From a bacterium (GTDB lineage: Bacteria; Armatimonadota; Abditibacteriia; Abditibacteriales; Abditibacteriaceae), in the NCBI GenBank assembly GCA_004172935.1, contig SDZD01000020.1, forward strand, positions 1 to 64,000: 64,000 nucleotides of DNA, written 5' to 3'. This document shows positions 26,301-33,712 of the stretch, one piece after another. The position numbers and the translations under genes are program-made. Within the stretch, counting starts at the first letter, position 1. Each line of letters begins with the position of its first letter. Under the pieces are notes generated by a model, which was not told where the DNA came from, did no database searches, and saw only the letters and a list, made by a program, of their open reading frames with translations.

Positions 26301-26424
26301 TTTGACACCTGTTGAACTCGCTTTTGCTCCACGGCAGACGCGGCGGGTTAAGATCGAGATTACGGGAGTGAACGCAACGACGGAAAACAGCGGCTTCGCG
26401 GAAGTAGCGGTTTTTCCTCGATAA
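23329..26424 (+). CDS. Secreted GH31 alpha-glycosidase with DUF5110 and discoidin-like domains
   Basis: From ATG 23329 the 1031-residue protein has a signal peptide (STLNRTLPLAASLTIVAAAPTQA). A GH31 N-terminal beta-sandwich follows, then the (beta/alpha)8 barrel. Landmarks are MVLDMDWHRDGW, nucleophile Asp in DFWWLDWQQW (about residue 352) and acid/base Asp in HFSGDATTDW (about 407), then SHDIGGHAG. A DUF5110-like beta domain (FNLYEDDGLSEGY) and a C-terminal F5/8-type carbohydrate-binding module (about 890-1031) complete it. GH31 enzymes include alpha-glucosidases and alpha-xylosidases; the substrate cannot be decided here. The open frame extends 24 codons upstream, but the signal peptide argues for ATG 23329. 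Confidence 0.9.
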   Translation: MSCFYRSTLNRTLPLAASLTIVAAAPTQAAPTGIETQGRARFTVITPNLIRLEDSANKSFVDQPSMFAIKRSARFTGYRVKRSGRDLEIDTGVVRLRYTDDGQAFGAANLKASVRQGKGWIEWTPGAANRANLGGPAKTLDGVFGPIQLPDGLISRDGWFQLEDSRGPLLTKDWVETRPRSAGTDWYLFGYGQDYRAAFKSLAAISGEVPMPRRNTLGAWYSRYWAYTSDDFRNLVKEYRDHDFPLDNMVLDMDWHRDGWTGWSWNRKLLPDAEKLLQDLHAENLAVTLNLHPADGVGAHEDAYEPFMRAIGADPATKQTVPFDIGNKQYADALFKEVHRPLEAAGVDFWWLDWQQWNGTKSVPELTNLQWLNYLYYKETGRSGRRGQNFSRWGGWGDHRYPIHFSGDATTDWRMLSFEIPFTSTSSNSGLFFWSHDIGGHAGPRYDETYARWCQFGAMTAALRSHSTNRPDLDRRPWTYPAWSEESMRRSFHLRSELFPYIYSTTRQSSKDTVPMVRPMYIDYAGVEASYHNAQQYLFGDSLLVAPIVSPGVGSSRLGTQQVWFPQGQWFDMFTGERYVAGPAGRNALASADINSFPLFARGGVPIPMQPYTPRMGTAKISKLVVRCYPGEAGKSGRFNLYEDDGLSEGYKTGALATTELTYKREGEVTIVSIAPTQGHFAGQLARRGYSIELPGLVAARTALVDGRSVPVRYDDARGCNIVEVAERDIRQKVEVRLNAATVPDATLRDAAVKSRLSGVLGKAVNSIEASLKDAGNASEENATALLAALNMGVQAHNDAPYLFGGQEKLHWYAPPGAAVRPEFTFGSKNQTVAVDPDGELKLDALGATLAPNEQIVVPGMTKVRAGIGYVGRQWRFERDILQSLGTGKSGTDNENLARRAKAWASSVDNLAVPENAIDGIAGGYPNPHGAEWSSKGEKAGATLALSWEAPVTVGRVLLYDRPNGNDQVTSARLTFDDGSTVEVGACPNDGLTPVELAFAPRQTRRVKIEITGVNATTENSGFAEVAVFPR

Positions 26425-26450
26425 ACCAGGGGAGTCTGTACTTAAGGAGT

Positions 26451-26556
26451 ATGAAAGCGTACTCGATGGATTTACGAGAACGGATTGTGGCGGCGTGAGC
26501 CGCAGGGGAGAGTGTGGAGTCGGTGGCAGCGCGCTTTACGCTGAGTTCAGCGCACA
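26451..26556 (+). pseudogene. IS630-family transposase 5' stub with in-frame stop
   Basis: ATG 26451, preceded by AAGGAG (26444-26449), reads MKAYSMDLRERIVAA, then a TGA stop at codon 16, then AAGESVESVAARFTLSSA, the classic start of IS630 transposases. The rest of the gene is missing; the sequence switches to an SBBP-type fragment at about 26556-26575. It is dead both by the stop and by truncation. Confidence 0.8.
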
Positions 26557-27108
26557 GGTGCCAAATTTTGTGTATGTAATGGGCAGTGAGGCCCGCCCAT
26601 AGGTGGACCCCACAAGGTAAATATTATTGTTGTCATCAACAGCTACGCTCTCGGCTGTCGTGCTGTAGGCACCAAAATAGGTTGACCAGAGCAGCGAATC
26701 TTCTCCCTTGGCATTCGGATTGATTTTGGCGATAAATGCGTGCATCAACCCTCCTTTGCTGTCGGCTTGCAGGGCGTTTTTGAGGCGAAAATTGGTGGTA
26801 TTGGTTTTGCCGACGAGAATGGCGTTCCCTGCAGAGTCAACGGCCACATCCATAGCCTCATTGGTAATTGCCGCATCTGATGTTATTGTGCTGCCATCTA
26901 TATGGGTCGAGTACACGAGCGATGTCGGCCCCGCCAATGCGGTCTCAATTACCATTAGAAAAGCGCTCGAAGGCGTGTAGCCTGGACGTCCGGTGGGGGT
27001 AGTGGAGTCAAAGCCGTTTTTAAAGACCATGTTGGAGTCCCCCACTCCCGCAAGGTAAATACGCCCCGAACTCGAAACAGCTATCGAACGGGCGTCAGTC
27101 CCGCACAC
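26536..27108 (-). pseudogene. SBBP/beta-propeller repeat protein fragment
   Basis: The open frame encodes 190 residues with repeats of the SBBP type: ARSIAVSSSGRIYLAG, AMDVAVDSAGNAILVGKTN and AESVAVDDNNNIYLVGST, each followed by a variable blade. Full-length members are secreted proteins of many hundreds of residues with a signal peptide; this piece has neither start signal nor C-terminus. Its 3' end runs into the IS630 stub. It is a fragment of a surface or extracellular protein broken by transposon activity. Confidence 0.7.
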
Positions 27109-27404
27109 CAGAAAAAAGACCAGAACACGGTCCCAGTGCCTGACAACTCATCACGTGGGCCGGAAACTACCTTCGCAGGCCAAGAAAAGCTATGGCGGTT
27201 TTGGCGATGAATCACGGATAGGTTGAGCAAACGATTCTGGGCAAGCGCTGCGCGGTGCCATCGAATCCTGCGAACTCTTCCTCGTTTGCAATATTATTGG
27301 CCCCATCCCGTTTTCGCAATTTTCTTTCATATGTTACTTTCACCTCGTCGCAGCACACGTTTGCTCGCGTGAAACTCGCCAATTTTTCGAGGCGTAGGGA
27401 AAAA

Positions 27405-27419
27405 TGTCGCAGTGCGACA
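27405..27419. promoter_or_regulatory. Perfect 15-bp palindrome before recombinase stub
   Basis: TGTCGCA-G-TGCGACA is a perfect inverted repeat with 7-bp arms, 8 bp upstream of ATG 27427. Its size and place fit an operator for a small dimeric repressor. No such repressor gene is adjacent. Confidence 0.4.
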
Positions 27420-27426
27420 AGTCCTT

Positions 27427-27696
27427 ATGCACAACGCCAACGCTCACTCCCCAACTCCCTATTCGCCCCATCTATCGCCATCGCCACCCTTTACCCCCGC
27501 CCTCGCCGTTGTTGGCTACGCCCAAGTGTCAACCGACCTGCAACGCGAGGAGGAGACGAGCAAAACCCAGGTGGAACTGATCGAGCGTTACTGCGTGGAA
27601 GAGGGCTATCGGCTGGTGAAGATGAGCAACTACGATGGCATGTCAGGGACACTACCGCTCGAACAACGCCCCGGCGGTCGCAGACTTCTCGAACTG
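27427..27696 (+). pseudogene. Serine recombinase N-terminal fragment
   Basis: The frame gives VVGYAQVSTDLQREEETSKT, then YDGMSGTLPLEQRPGGRRLLE, the resolvase-domain motifs of a large or IS607-like serine recombinase, including the catalytic Ser in QVSTD. Homology stops near 27696, where the sequence changes to unrelated DNA and then an IS5 remnant. Family members need a C-terminal DNA-binding region, absent here, so it is a truncated gene. A TTG/GTG start further upstream is possible but does not alter the truncation. Confidence 0.75.
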
Positions 27697-27733
27697 TGGC
27701 ATCTGTTGTGGCTTGTGGCTCAATCCAACTTGT

Positions 27734-28133
27734 GATCTTTTTGGCGCCGTCATAACCTCGCCGCCCCCTTTTTCCGTCGTCTTGACGCTTTGAGTGTCAA
27801 TCACAGCGCCAGTCGGCAGTGCTTTGCGCCCCTGCTCATAGCGCACTTGCACCCGCAGAGCCTCCACGACTTAGTCCCACGTTCCATTGAGACTCCAACG
27901 ACTGAGACTCCAACGACTGAGACTCCAACGACGCAAACACGAGTACACCGTCTTCCAGTTCGGATAGCTCACTGGCAAGAATCGCCACTGGCAGCCCGTT
28001 CTCAGCACATAAAAGATGGCGCGACGCGGCACTGGACCGGGTTGACGAGTGGCGTTGCGCAATACAGGCGCTATGATTTGCCATTGGCATCGCTCAAATC
28101 ACTGGGATAAATCACTTTCCGCGCATGAGGCAT
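27734..28133 (-). pseudogene. IS5-family transposase, N-terminal half with several lesions
   Basis: Starting at ATG 28133 the minus strand reads [16 protein letters not shown]. After a 1-nt frame change it continues [37 protein letters not shown] and [16 protein letters not shown], then GTWD, an in-frame TAA, then EALRVQVRYEQGRKALP and VIDTQSVKTTEKGG (first catalytic Asp), another frameshift, and RGYDGAKKI, where homology ends. A 15-bp unit repeated three times (27888-27932) lengthens WSL to [13 protein letters not shown]. At least two frameshifts, one stop and loss of the C-terminal half make it dead. Confidence 0.8.
27888..27932. repeat. 15-bp tandem repeat, three copies, inside IS5 transposase remnant
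   Basis: Three perfect copies of TGAGACTCCAACGAC lie at 27888-27902, 27903-27917 and 27918-27932. The unit is a multiple of three, so the duplication is silent for frame and encodes WSLSR repeats. Confidence 0.95.
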
Positions 28134-28512
28134 CGAAGACGAGTCTCTCAAAACGACAGGCTCTCAGGTTCCCAGCAAGTGTCTGAGGGCAGGTCTCGAT
28201 AAGGCCGTTGATATGCGAGGACGAGGTAGAGCGGTAACGCTTCGCATCAGCGACCGTTTCGAAATCCCCACAGATGTTGCTTTTAAGCATCGAAGTGCAT
28301 GAGGCTATTTTCGTGCTTTCTACTATTTTCATGGCCAGCGAATTTATTGGTTTGAACAAAAATACAAGTGGTTTGCATCTAGGGTTTCATTGCATTTTTT
28401 GTGAGATACGCTGTCGCGTAACGCACTTGTCAAATTATTGTGAGAGAATTTCACAATCCACGATTCCTGCATAGGCCAAAGGCGTCGTTCATATTTAAGG
28501 CCGTAAAAATAC
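28134..28512. other. Gene-free region between transposon remnant and histidine kinase
   Basis: No open frame with protein character and no IS terminal repeat was found. It must contain the promoter of the kinase gene; the A+T-rich stretch at 28340-28450 is the likely place, but I cannot name boxes with confidence. Confidence 0.35.
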
Positions 28513-31500
28513 GTGAGTACCCCACCTCTACCCCATAATGAGGCTTCTCGTTTGGAAGCTCTCAAGCGTTACCAAATTCTCGATACCCTGGCGGAACAGG
28601 AGTTCGACGACCTCACTCATCTCGCGTCGCAAATTTGCGGCACGCCCATCGCGGCCATTACGCTCATCGATCAAGATCGCCACTGGTTCAAATCTCTGGT
28701 GGGGATTGAGAGTGACGAAATACCGCGCGACGTCTCTTTTTGCGCTCATACCATCCTCAGTGACGAGTCGTTAGTTGTTCCCGATATGAAGGAGGACGAG
28801 CGTTTTGCTTTAAACCCTTTCATCGTGGGTGAACCACATATCCGGTTCTACGCGGGCACTCCCCTTATTACACCCGAAGGTTTGGCTGTGGGGGCTTTAT
28901 GCGTTATCGACACCTCGCCTCGCCAGATGAGTCCGCAGCAACTGGAGGCTTTGCAGCGCCTCGGTAGGCAGGTTGTTGCTCTACTCGAAACCCGTCTGCG
29001 TGCTAATCGGCTCCACAATTCTGAAAATCGCTATCGCCAATTATTCGAGACGTCGCGTGATGGGATTTTGATTGTCGATGCCCTTAGCGGACTTATTGAA
29101 GATGTCAATCCTGCCCTTTGTCTCATGCTTGGCTATGTACCGGAGGATTTTTTGGGGCGGCGAATCGATGAAATCGAGGCATTTCGCGGAATGACAGCGG
29201 CTCCACTGGATCTGATGGATTTCATTGAGCAGAACACTGTTCAGCCAGTTGATATTCAAATCCAATCCAAAAATGGGAACGAACTTTTCGTCGAAATGGT
29301 TTGGAGTCTTTCCTCGGAGTATGAAAAGAGAGTCTTTCAGTGCAACATCCGCAATATCACGGAGCGTAAAATGGCCGAAATCCGACTCCGGGAAAGTGAG
29401 GAGCATCTGCGTTTTGTCGTAGAGGCTTCTAATGATGGTGTCTGGGAGTGGGATTTGGACTCTGGCACCCTGACGTGGTCGGATCGTATTTATACAATGT
29501 TGGGAATTTCCCCCGACGAATTTCAACTTAACTTCGCTTCCCAACTTGCTTTGATTCATCCTGAGGACGTGGAGGTTATGCAACAGGCGCTTGAAGGGCA
29601 CCTCAATGGGGGCGAAGCCCAGCACCTTCGTCTACGGTATCAGCATCGCGACGGACATTATCTACACATTTTGGCACGTGGTCAACTGCAACGCGGCGCC
29701 GATGGCAAGCCCGTGCGTTTGATTGGTTCTTTCGCAGATATGACCCGTTCGATGCAGGCAGAAGCGGAACGCGAGGAAAAAAGCCGCGAAATCATGGCTG
29801 TTTGGGAAAGCATGACCGATGCTTTCTTTAGTCTTGATACCAACTGGTGCTTCACGCACGTCAATCATAAAGCAGGTGAAATATGGGGTAAGACCTCCGC
29901 CGAACTGATAGGCCGAACCATCTGGGAAGTTTTTCCTCTGGCTGTGGGTACTGAAATCCAACGTCAATATGCGCTCGCTATGGAAACGCGGACGCAAGTG
30001 GAATTCGAGGCATTTTATCCACCCACAAAAGTCTGGCGAGAAATTCACGCTTATCCTTCTGCAGTAGGATTATCGGTTTATTTTCGCGACATCACCGAAC
30101 GCAAAAAGACTGCTGAAGCATTGCGCCGCAACGAATCGCTCTTTCGTACTCTCATCAACAGTTCCTGGGATGCCTTTCATCTGGTTGCCCCTACTGGAGA
30201 GATTCTCTATGAAAGCCCAGCCGTTACACGTATGTTGGGTTATGTGCCGGAAGAGATGGTGGGGCACAACGCCTTCGAGTTCCTTCATCCCGATGACTTC
30301 CACATTCTCACTGATGATGTGACCGACCTACTCGCCACACCGGGCAATATGCGGATTGTCCAGTTACGAGTGCGTCACAAAGATGGGACATGGCGCTGGG
30401 TAGAGTCATGCGACGTCAATCTTTTGAGTCACCCCGATGTTGGTGCCATTGCTGTCAACTACCGCGACATCACGGAGCGAAAGCACGCTGAAGCAGAACG
30501 AGATCGCTTCTTCACTACCTCGCTCGATATGTTGTGCATAGTTGGAATGGATGGCTATTTCAAACGGCTCAACCCTGCGTTCTCGGTGATTCTCGGCTAC
30601 AGTGAGGAGGAACTTCTCTCTCGGCCATTCATGGATTGGGTTCATCCCGATGATAAAGAGGCTTCACTCGCAGTCACGGCGACGCTTAATCAGGGCCAGC
30701 CCCTCATCAAATTCGAAAACCGTTACCTTCGGCAAGATGGTTCATGGTGCTGGATCGAGTGGAAAGCTGTTTCGTTCCCTGAAGAGTCCCTCATTTACGC
30801 GGCGGCGCGCGACATCACGGAGCGTAAAGCTGCCGAAGTCTCCCTCGCTTTGGCTAATGAGGAATTGGAGCGCCGAGTTACCGAGCGAACTACGCAGTTA
30901 GCGGTCGTTAATGAGTCTTTGCAAGTAGAGAACCTCGAACATCGGACGACGATGGCTTCGCTGCGGCAAGTGGCCGAAGCTTATCGTGTATCGCAGCAAG
31001 AAGCCGAGGCCGCAAGCTTGGCCAAGAGCGAATTTATGTCGCGCATGAGCCACGAGTTGCGCACACCATTAAACGCTATTCTGGGTTTTGGACAAATTCT
31101 ACAGTCATCCAATCTGGGTGCGGAAGAAAACGAGCATGTCGAGCAAATCCTGAATGGTGGTTGGCATCTGCTCGACCTCATCAACGAAGTTCTCGATATA
31201 TCCCGTGTGGAAGCTGGGAACCTCGCTCTTTCGCTGGAAGTAGTGCCACTTATCGAAGTTTTGGATGAGTCGTGTGCCTTAGTTCAGCCTTTAGCTGCCC
31301 AGCGCAAAGTGACGGTCGATTGCGCCAGTGTGCGTGGCCAAGAGCATTATGTCATCGCGGATCGGCAGCGTCTTAAACAGGTTTTCATCAACTTGATCTC
31401 GAATGGAATCAAGTACAATCGTGAAAATGGCCTGGTTTCTTTTCTGCTGCAGCCTGAGGCGGACGGCACAATTCGCCTTGGGGTTCGTGACACCGGTCAT

Positions 31501-32559
31501 GGTCTCTCCGCTGAAGAACGGGCGAAGTTGTTCGTTGCTTTCGAGCGTCTGGGGGCGAACAAGGCTGGCATCGATGGCACCGGACTCGGACTGGTTCTCT
31601 CCCGATACCTGTTGACATCAATGGGCGGCGGCATTGATGTCGAGAGTAGTGTTGGGGTGGGCAGCACGTTTTGGGTGGAATTGCCCGTTGCGACGCAGAC
31701 TTTGCCTCTGGCTGCTCCCGTCGAGGCATCTCTGGCGACTACGGGAGTGGTGAATCGAGAACCCGATTCCTACCAATTGCTCAGCATCGAGGATAATAGT
31801 TCAAATCAGCGTCTCATCCAGCAACTGCTGTCGAGTCGCCCCGAAATAGCCTTTCGCAGTGCCCCATCGGGGCAGATCGGTTTGCGACTGGCGTTTCAAC
31901 TACAGCCCGACCTGATTTTGGTGAATCTGAATCTCCCTGATATATCTGGACTGGAGGTTCTGCAACAGCTTCGGCAAAACGATTCGACTCACGATACTCC
32001 GGTGATCGTCGTAAGCGCAGACGCGAGACAGCCGAATATCGAAACGATAATGAGTGCGGGAGCCACGGCCTATTTGACCAAACCCTATACCGTTGCCCAG
32101 ATGATGGGAGCCATTGATAGCGCGCTCAACTGTTCTCGCGATGGTAAGTTGGCACACGGGCAAGCTGTGTCGAGTGATAGCCATTTACCACGCTCTCTTC
32201 GCATTCTTGTGGCGGAAGACAACGTTATCAATCAAAAAATTGTGGCCCATCAATTGGTTAAGATGGGGCACCAGGTCATCGTTTGTGCCGATGGCAATAC
32301 GGCTGTCGAGGCCTGGAGATTAGGTGGTTACGATCTGATATTGATGGATTGCCGTATGCCTAATATGGATGGTTATGAGGCCACTGCCGAAATCCGCCGA
32401 TTAGAAGGCGGGCAAGGGCATATCCCAATTATTGCGCTGACGGCTAATGCTTTGGTAGAAGACCGGGGCAAAAGTTTGGCTTCGGGTATGGACGATCATT
32501 TGAGCAAACCCATCACGCAAACTCAGTTAGAAGCAACTTTACAGCGATGGGGCGGTTGA
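28513..32559 (+). CDS. Hybrid sensor histidine kinase: GAF, five PAS, HisKA, HATPase, two REC
   Basis: The 1348-residue cytoplasmic kinase starts at GTG 28513. Domain order: GAF (about 20-165, ending AVGALCVID), five PAS/PAC units (about 170-785, each closing with a DITERK-like motif), coiled coil ELERRVTERTTQL, HisKA with phospho-acceptor His in MSRMSHELRTPLNAI (about 846), HATPase with GHGLSAEER and GTGLGLVLSRYL, then two receiver domains. REC1 (about 1085-1210) reads LILVNLNLPDISG, with Asn at the phospho-acceptor position. REC2 keeps Asp in LILMDCRMPNMDG (about 1279). No transmembrane segment is evident, so signals are probably internal (redox, light or ligand). No adjacent response regulator gene is present. 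Confidence 0.92.
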   Translation: MSTPPLPHNEASRLEALKRYQILDTLAEQEFDDLTHLASQICGTPIAAITLIDQDRHWFKSLVGIESDEIPRDVSFCAHTILSDESLVVPDMKEDERFALNPFIVGEPHIRFYAGTPLITPEGLAVGALCVIDTSPRQMSPQQLEALQRLGRQVVALLETRLRANRLHNSENRYRQLFETSRDGILIVDALSGLIEDVNPALCLMLGYVPEDFLGRRIDEIEAFRGMTAAPLDLMDFIEQNTVQPVDIQIQSKNGNELFVEMVWSLSSEYEKRVFQCNIRNITERKMAEIRLRESEEHLRFVVEASNDGVWEWDLDSGTLTWSDRIYTMLGISPDEFQLNFASQLALIHPEDVEVMQQALEGHLNGGEAQHLRLRYQHRDGHYLHILARGQLQRGADGKPVRLIGSFADMTRSMQAEAEREEKSREIMAVWESMTDAFFSLDTNWCFTHVNHKAGEIWGKTSAELIGRTIWEVFPLAVGTEIQRQYALAMETRTQVEFEAFYPPTKVWREIHAYPSAVGLSVYFRDITERKKTAEALRRNESLFRTLINSSWDAFHLVAPTGEILYESPAVTRMLGYVPEEMVGHNAFEFLHPDDFHILTDDVTDLLATPGNMRIVQLRVRHKDGTWRWVESCDVNLLSHPDVGAIAVNYRDITERKHAEAERDRFFTTSLDMLCIVGMDGYFKRLNPAFSVILGYSEEELLSRPFMDWVHPDDKEASLAVTATLNQGQPLIKFENRYLRQDGSWCWIEWKAVSFPEESLIYAAARDITERKAAEVSLALANEELERRVTERTTQLAVVNESLQVENLEHRTTMASLRQVAEAYRVSQQEAEAASLAKSEFMSRMSHELRTPLNAILGFGQILQSSNLGAEENEHVEQILNGGWHLLDLINEVLDISRVEAGNLALSLEVVPLIEVLDESCALVQPLAAQRKVTVDCASVRGQEHYVIADRQRLKQVFINLISNGIKYNRENGLVSFLLQPEADGTIRLGVRDTGHGLSAEERAKLFVAFERLGANKAGIDGTGLGLVLSRYLLTSMGGGIDVESSVGVGSTFWVELPVATQTLPLAAPVEASLATTGVVNREPDSYQLLSIEDNSSNQRLIQQLLSSRPEIAFRSAPSGQIGLRLAFQLQPDLILVNLNLPDISGLEVLQQLRQNDSTHDTPVIVVSADARQPNIETIMSAGATAYLTKPYTVAQMMGAIDSALNCSRDGKLAHGQAVSSDSHLPRSLRILVAEDNVINQKIVAHQLVKMGHQVIVCADGNTAVEAWRLGGYDLILMDCRMPNMDGYEATAEIRRLEGGQGHIPIIALTANALVEDRGKSLASGMDDHLSKPITQTQLEATLQRWGG

Positions 32560-32576
32560 AGCTCTCAAGGACGACG

Positions 32577-32813
32577 TTAATGAGAATTGAATATGGATGA
32601 TTTGGGGGGTGTATTCAACTTTTTATCAATCTTTAAGATTGAATAATAGCGCATTATCTTGAACTGCGCTTCTCCATGCCCCACGAGTTCAGGCCAAATA
32701 AGTGGCCCGATGAAGAAGTCCCGCGTCAGGGTGGGGAGATTGAGAACGATTTCAGACACGAAATCCAGTTCCCGGCGCGGAGAAGCGGGTCTTGGCGGGC
32801 GCCAATCAAACAT
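32577..32813 (-). CDS. Possible small hypothetical protein or gene remnant
   Basis: A 78-residue frame from ATG 32813 begins MFDWRPPRPASPRRELDFVSE and continues with IVLNLPTLTRDFFIGPLIWPE, which reads like real protein, but the C-terminal third is low in character. There is no clear ribosome binding site, and the start lies 22 bp from the divergent gene at 32836. It is convergent with the kinase gene. I do not recognise the family. Confidence 0.25.
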   Translation of the reverse strand: MFDWRPPRPASPRRELDFVSEIVLNLPTLTRDFFIGPLIWPELVGHGEAQFKIMRYYSILKIDKKLNTPPKSSIFNSH

Positions 32814-32835
32814 CAGGCAGGGTAAAATTGCGAAT

Positions 32836-33201
32836 ATGGAAAGAGATGAAAAAGAAAAACACTTTGATCGTGGCCAGAGAGCAGAGTACGTCTGCGAAGT
32901 GAAGCGAATCATTGAAGAAGATTTGTTCTCAGCAATGAAAGACTCTGGTGAGGTCGCTAAGTACCATGTGGTTTCTATCGCTCCAGAGAAATTTGCCCTG
33001 GAGCCAGAAAAAGGAGATTACGCGACTGTGAGTGATTGGTTAACAGACATAACATCCTATTTGGCCCAGTCAGATGCACAGATTTTCGTCTCTGTTGGTG
33101 ACCAACACTGGAAATTTCATTGGTTTGGACCGCGCGCCAAAAGGGGGTATATCGTGCATACGCAGCCGAAAGGTAATGAAAAGGCCCGCTCCGTTGAGTA
33201 G
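32836..33201 (+). CDS. Hypothetical protein, 121 residues
   Basis: ATG 32836 begins MERDEKEKHFDRGQRAEYVC. The open frame continues upstream to 32659, but that part is basic and shadow-like. The protein is charged, without signal peptide or membrane segment, and ends with aromatic strands (FVSVGDQHWKFHWFGPRAKRGY). I do not recognise a family. A small hairpin AGACGC-CTG-GCGTCT (33215-33229) lies 14 bp after the stop without a T-run. Confidence 0.5.
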   Translation: MERDEKEKHFDRGQRAEYVCEVKRIIEEDLFSAMKDSGEVAKYHVVSIAPEKFALEPEKGDYATVSDWLTDITSYLAQSDAQIFVSVGDQHWKFHWFGPRAKRGYIVHTQPKGNEKARSVE

Positions 33202-33712
33202 TCCTTTGTTTTCGAGACGCCTGGCGTCTGAGGGGCAGGGCACACTGGGGTCATGAGAGAGCGAACTATGACCGCACTGGAAGAGGGGGACGATGCCGGC
33301 GTGGTTGGAGCGGATATGGGAAGTTGAACAGTCCACTGTACTTGCGAGTATGTATTTTATTGGAAGGGCTGTGGGAGTAAGGCGAAACTTTCCGTCAACT
33401 GGAGGAATCCCCTGTCCAATTTATAACAGAGTCAAAGTTACTCGCCAGACGCGAAGCGAAGCTGCCATTTCGCATAAGTTCTAGAAAACGAGAAATTTGC
33501 CGGACTTTGCCCACATCCGCTAAAAAATAGAGCGTTGATGTTTGAAAGAATTGCGAATTGGGCATAGTGAATACCGCACGGTATTTATTGAGTAAAAGCA
33601 TAGAGATGAGCGGGGTAAGCCGGAAAATTCCGAAGGTAGTTCTTGCCACAACAATTTCGACATTAGTCATTGCAGATGCAGAACTCGTCCGAAACCGAGC
33701 TATCGCCAAACT
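33202..33712. other. Gene-free region before pectate-lyase-like gene
   Basis: Apart from the small hairpin at 33215-33229 I see only short open frames without family features on either strand. It should include the promoter of the gene at 33713. Confidence 0.4.

Noticed and set aside
33395-33709. 104-codon minus-strand open frame
   Set aside because: No start signal, no family features, composition like non-coding DNA.
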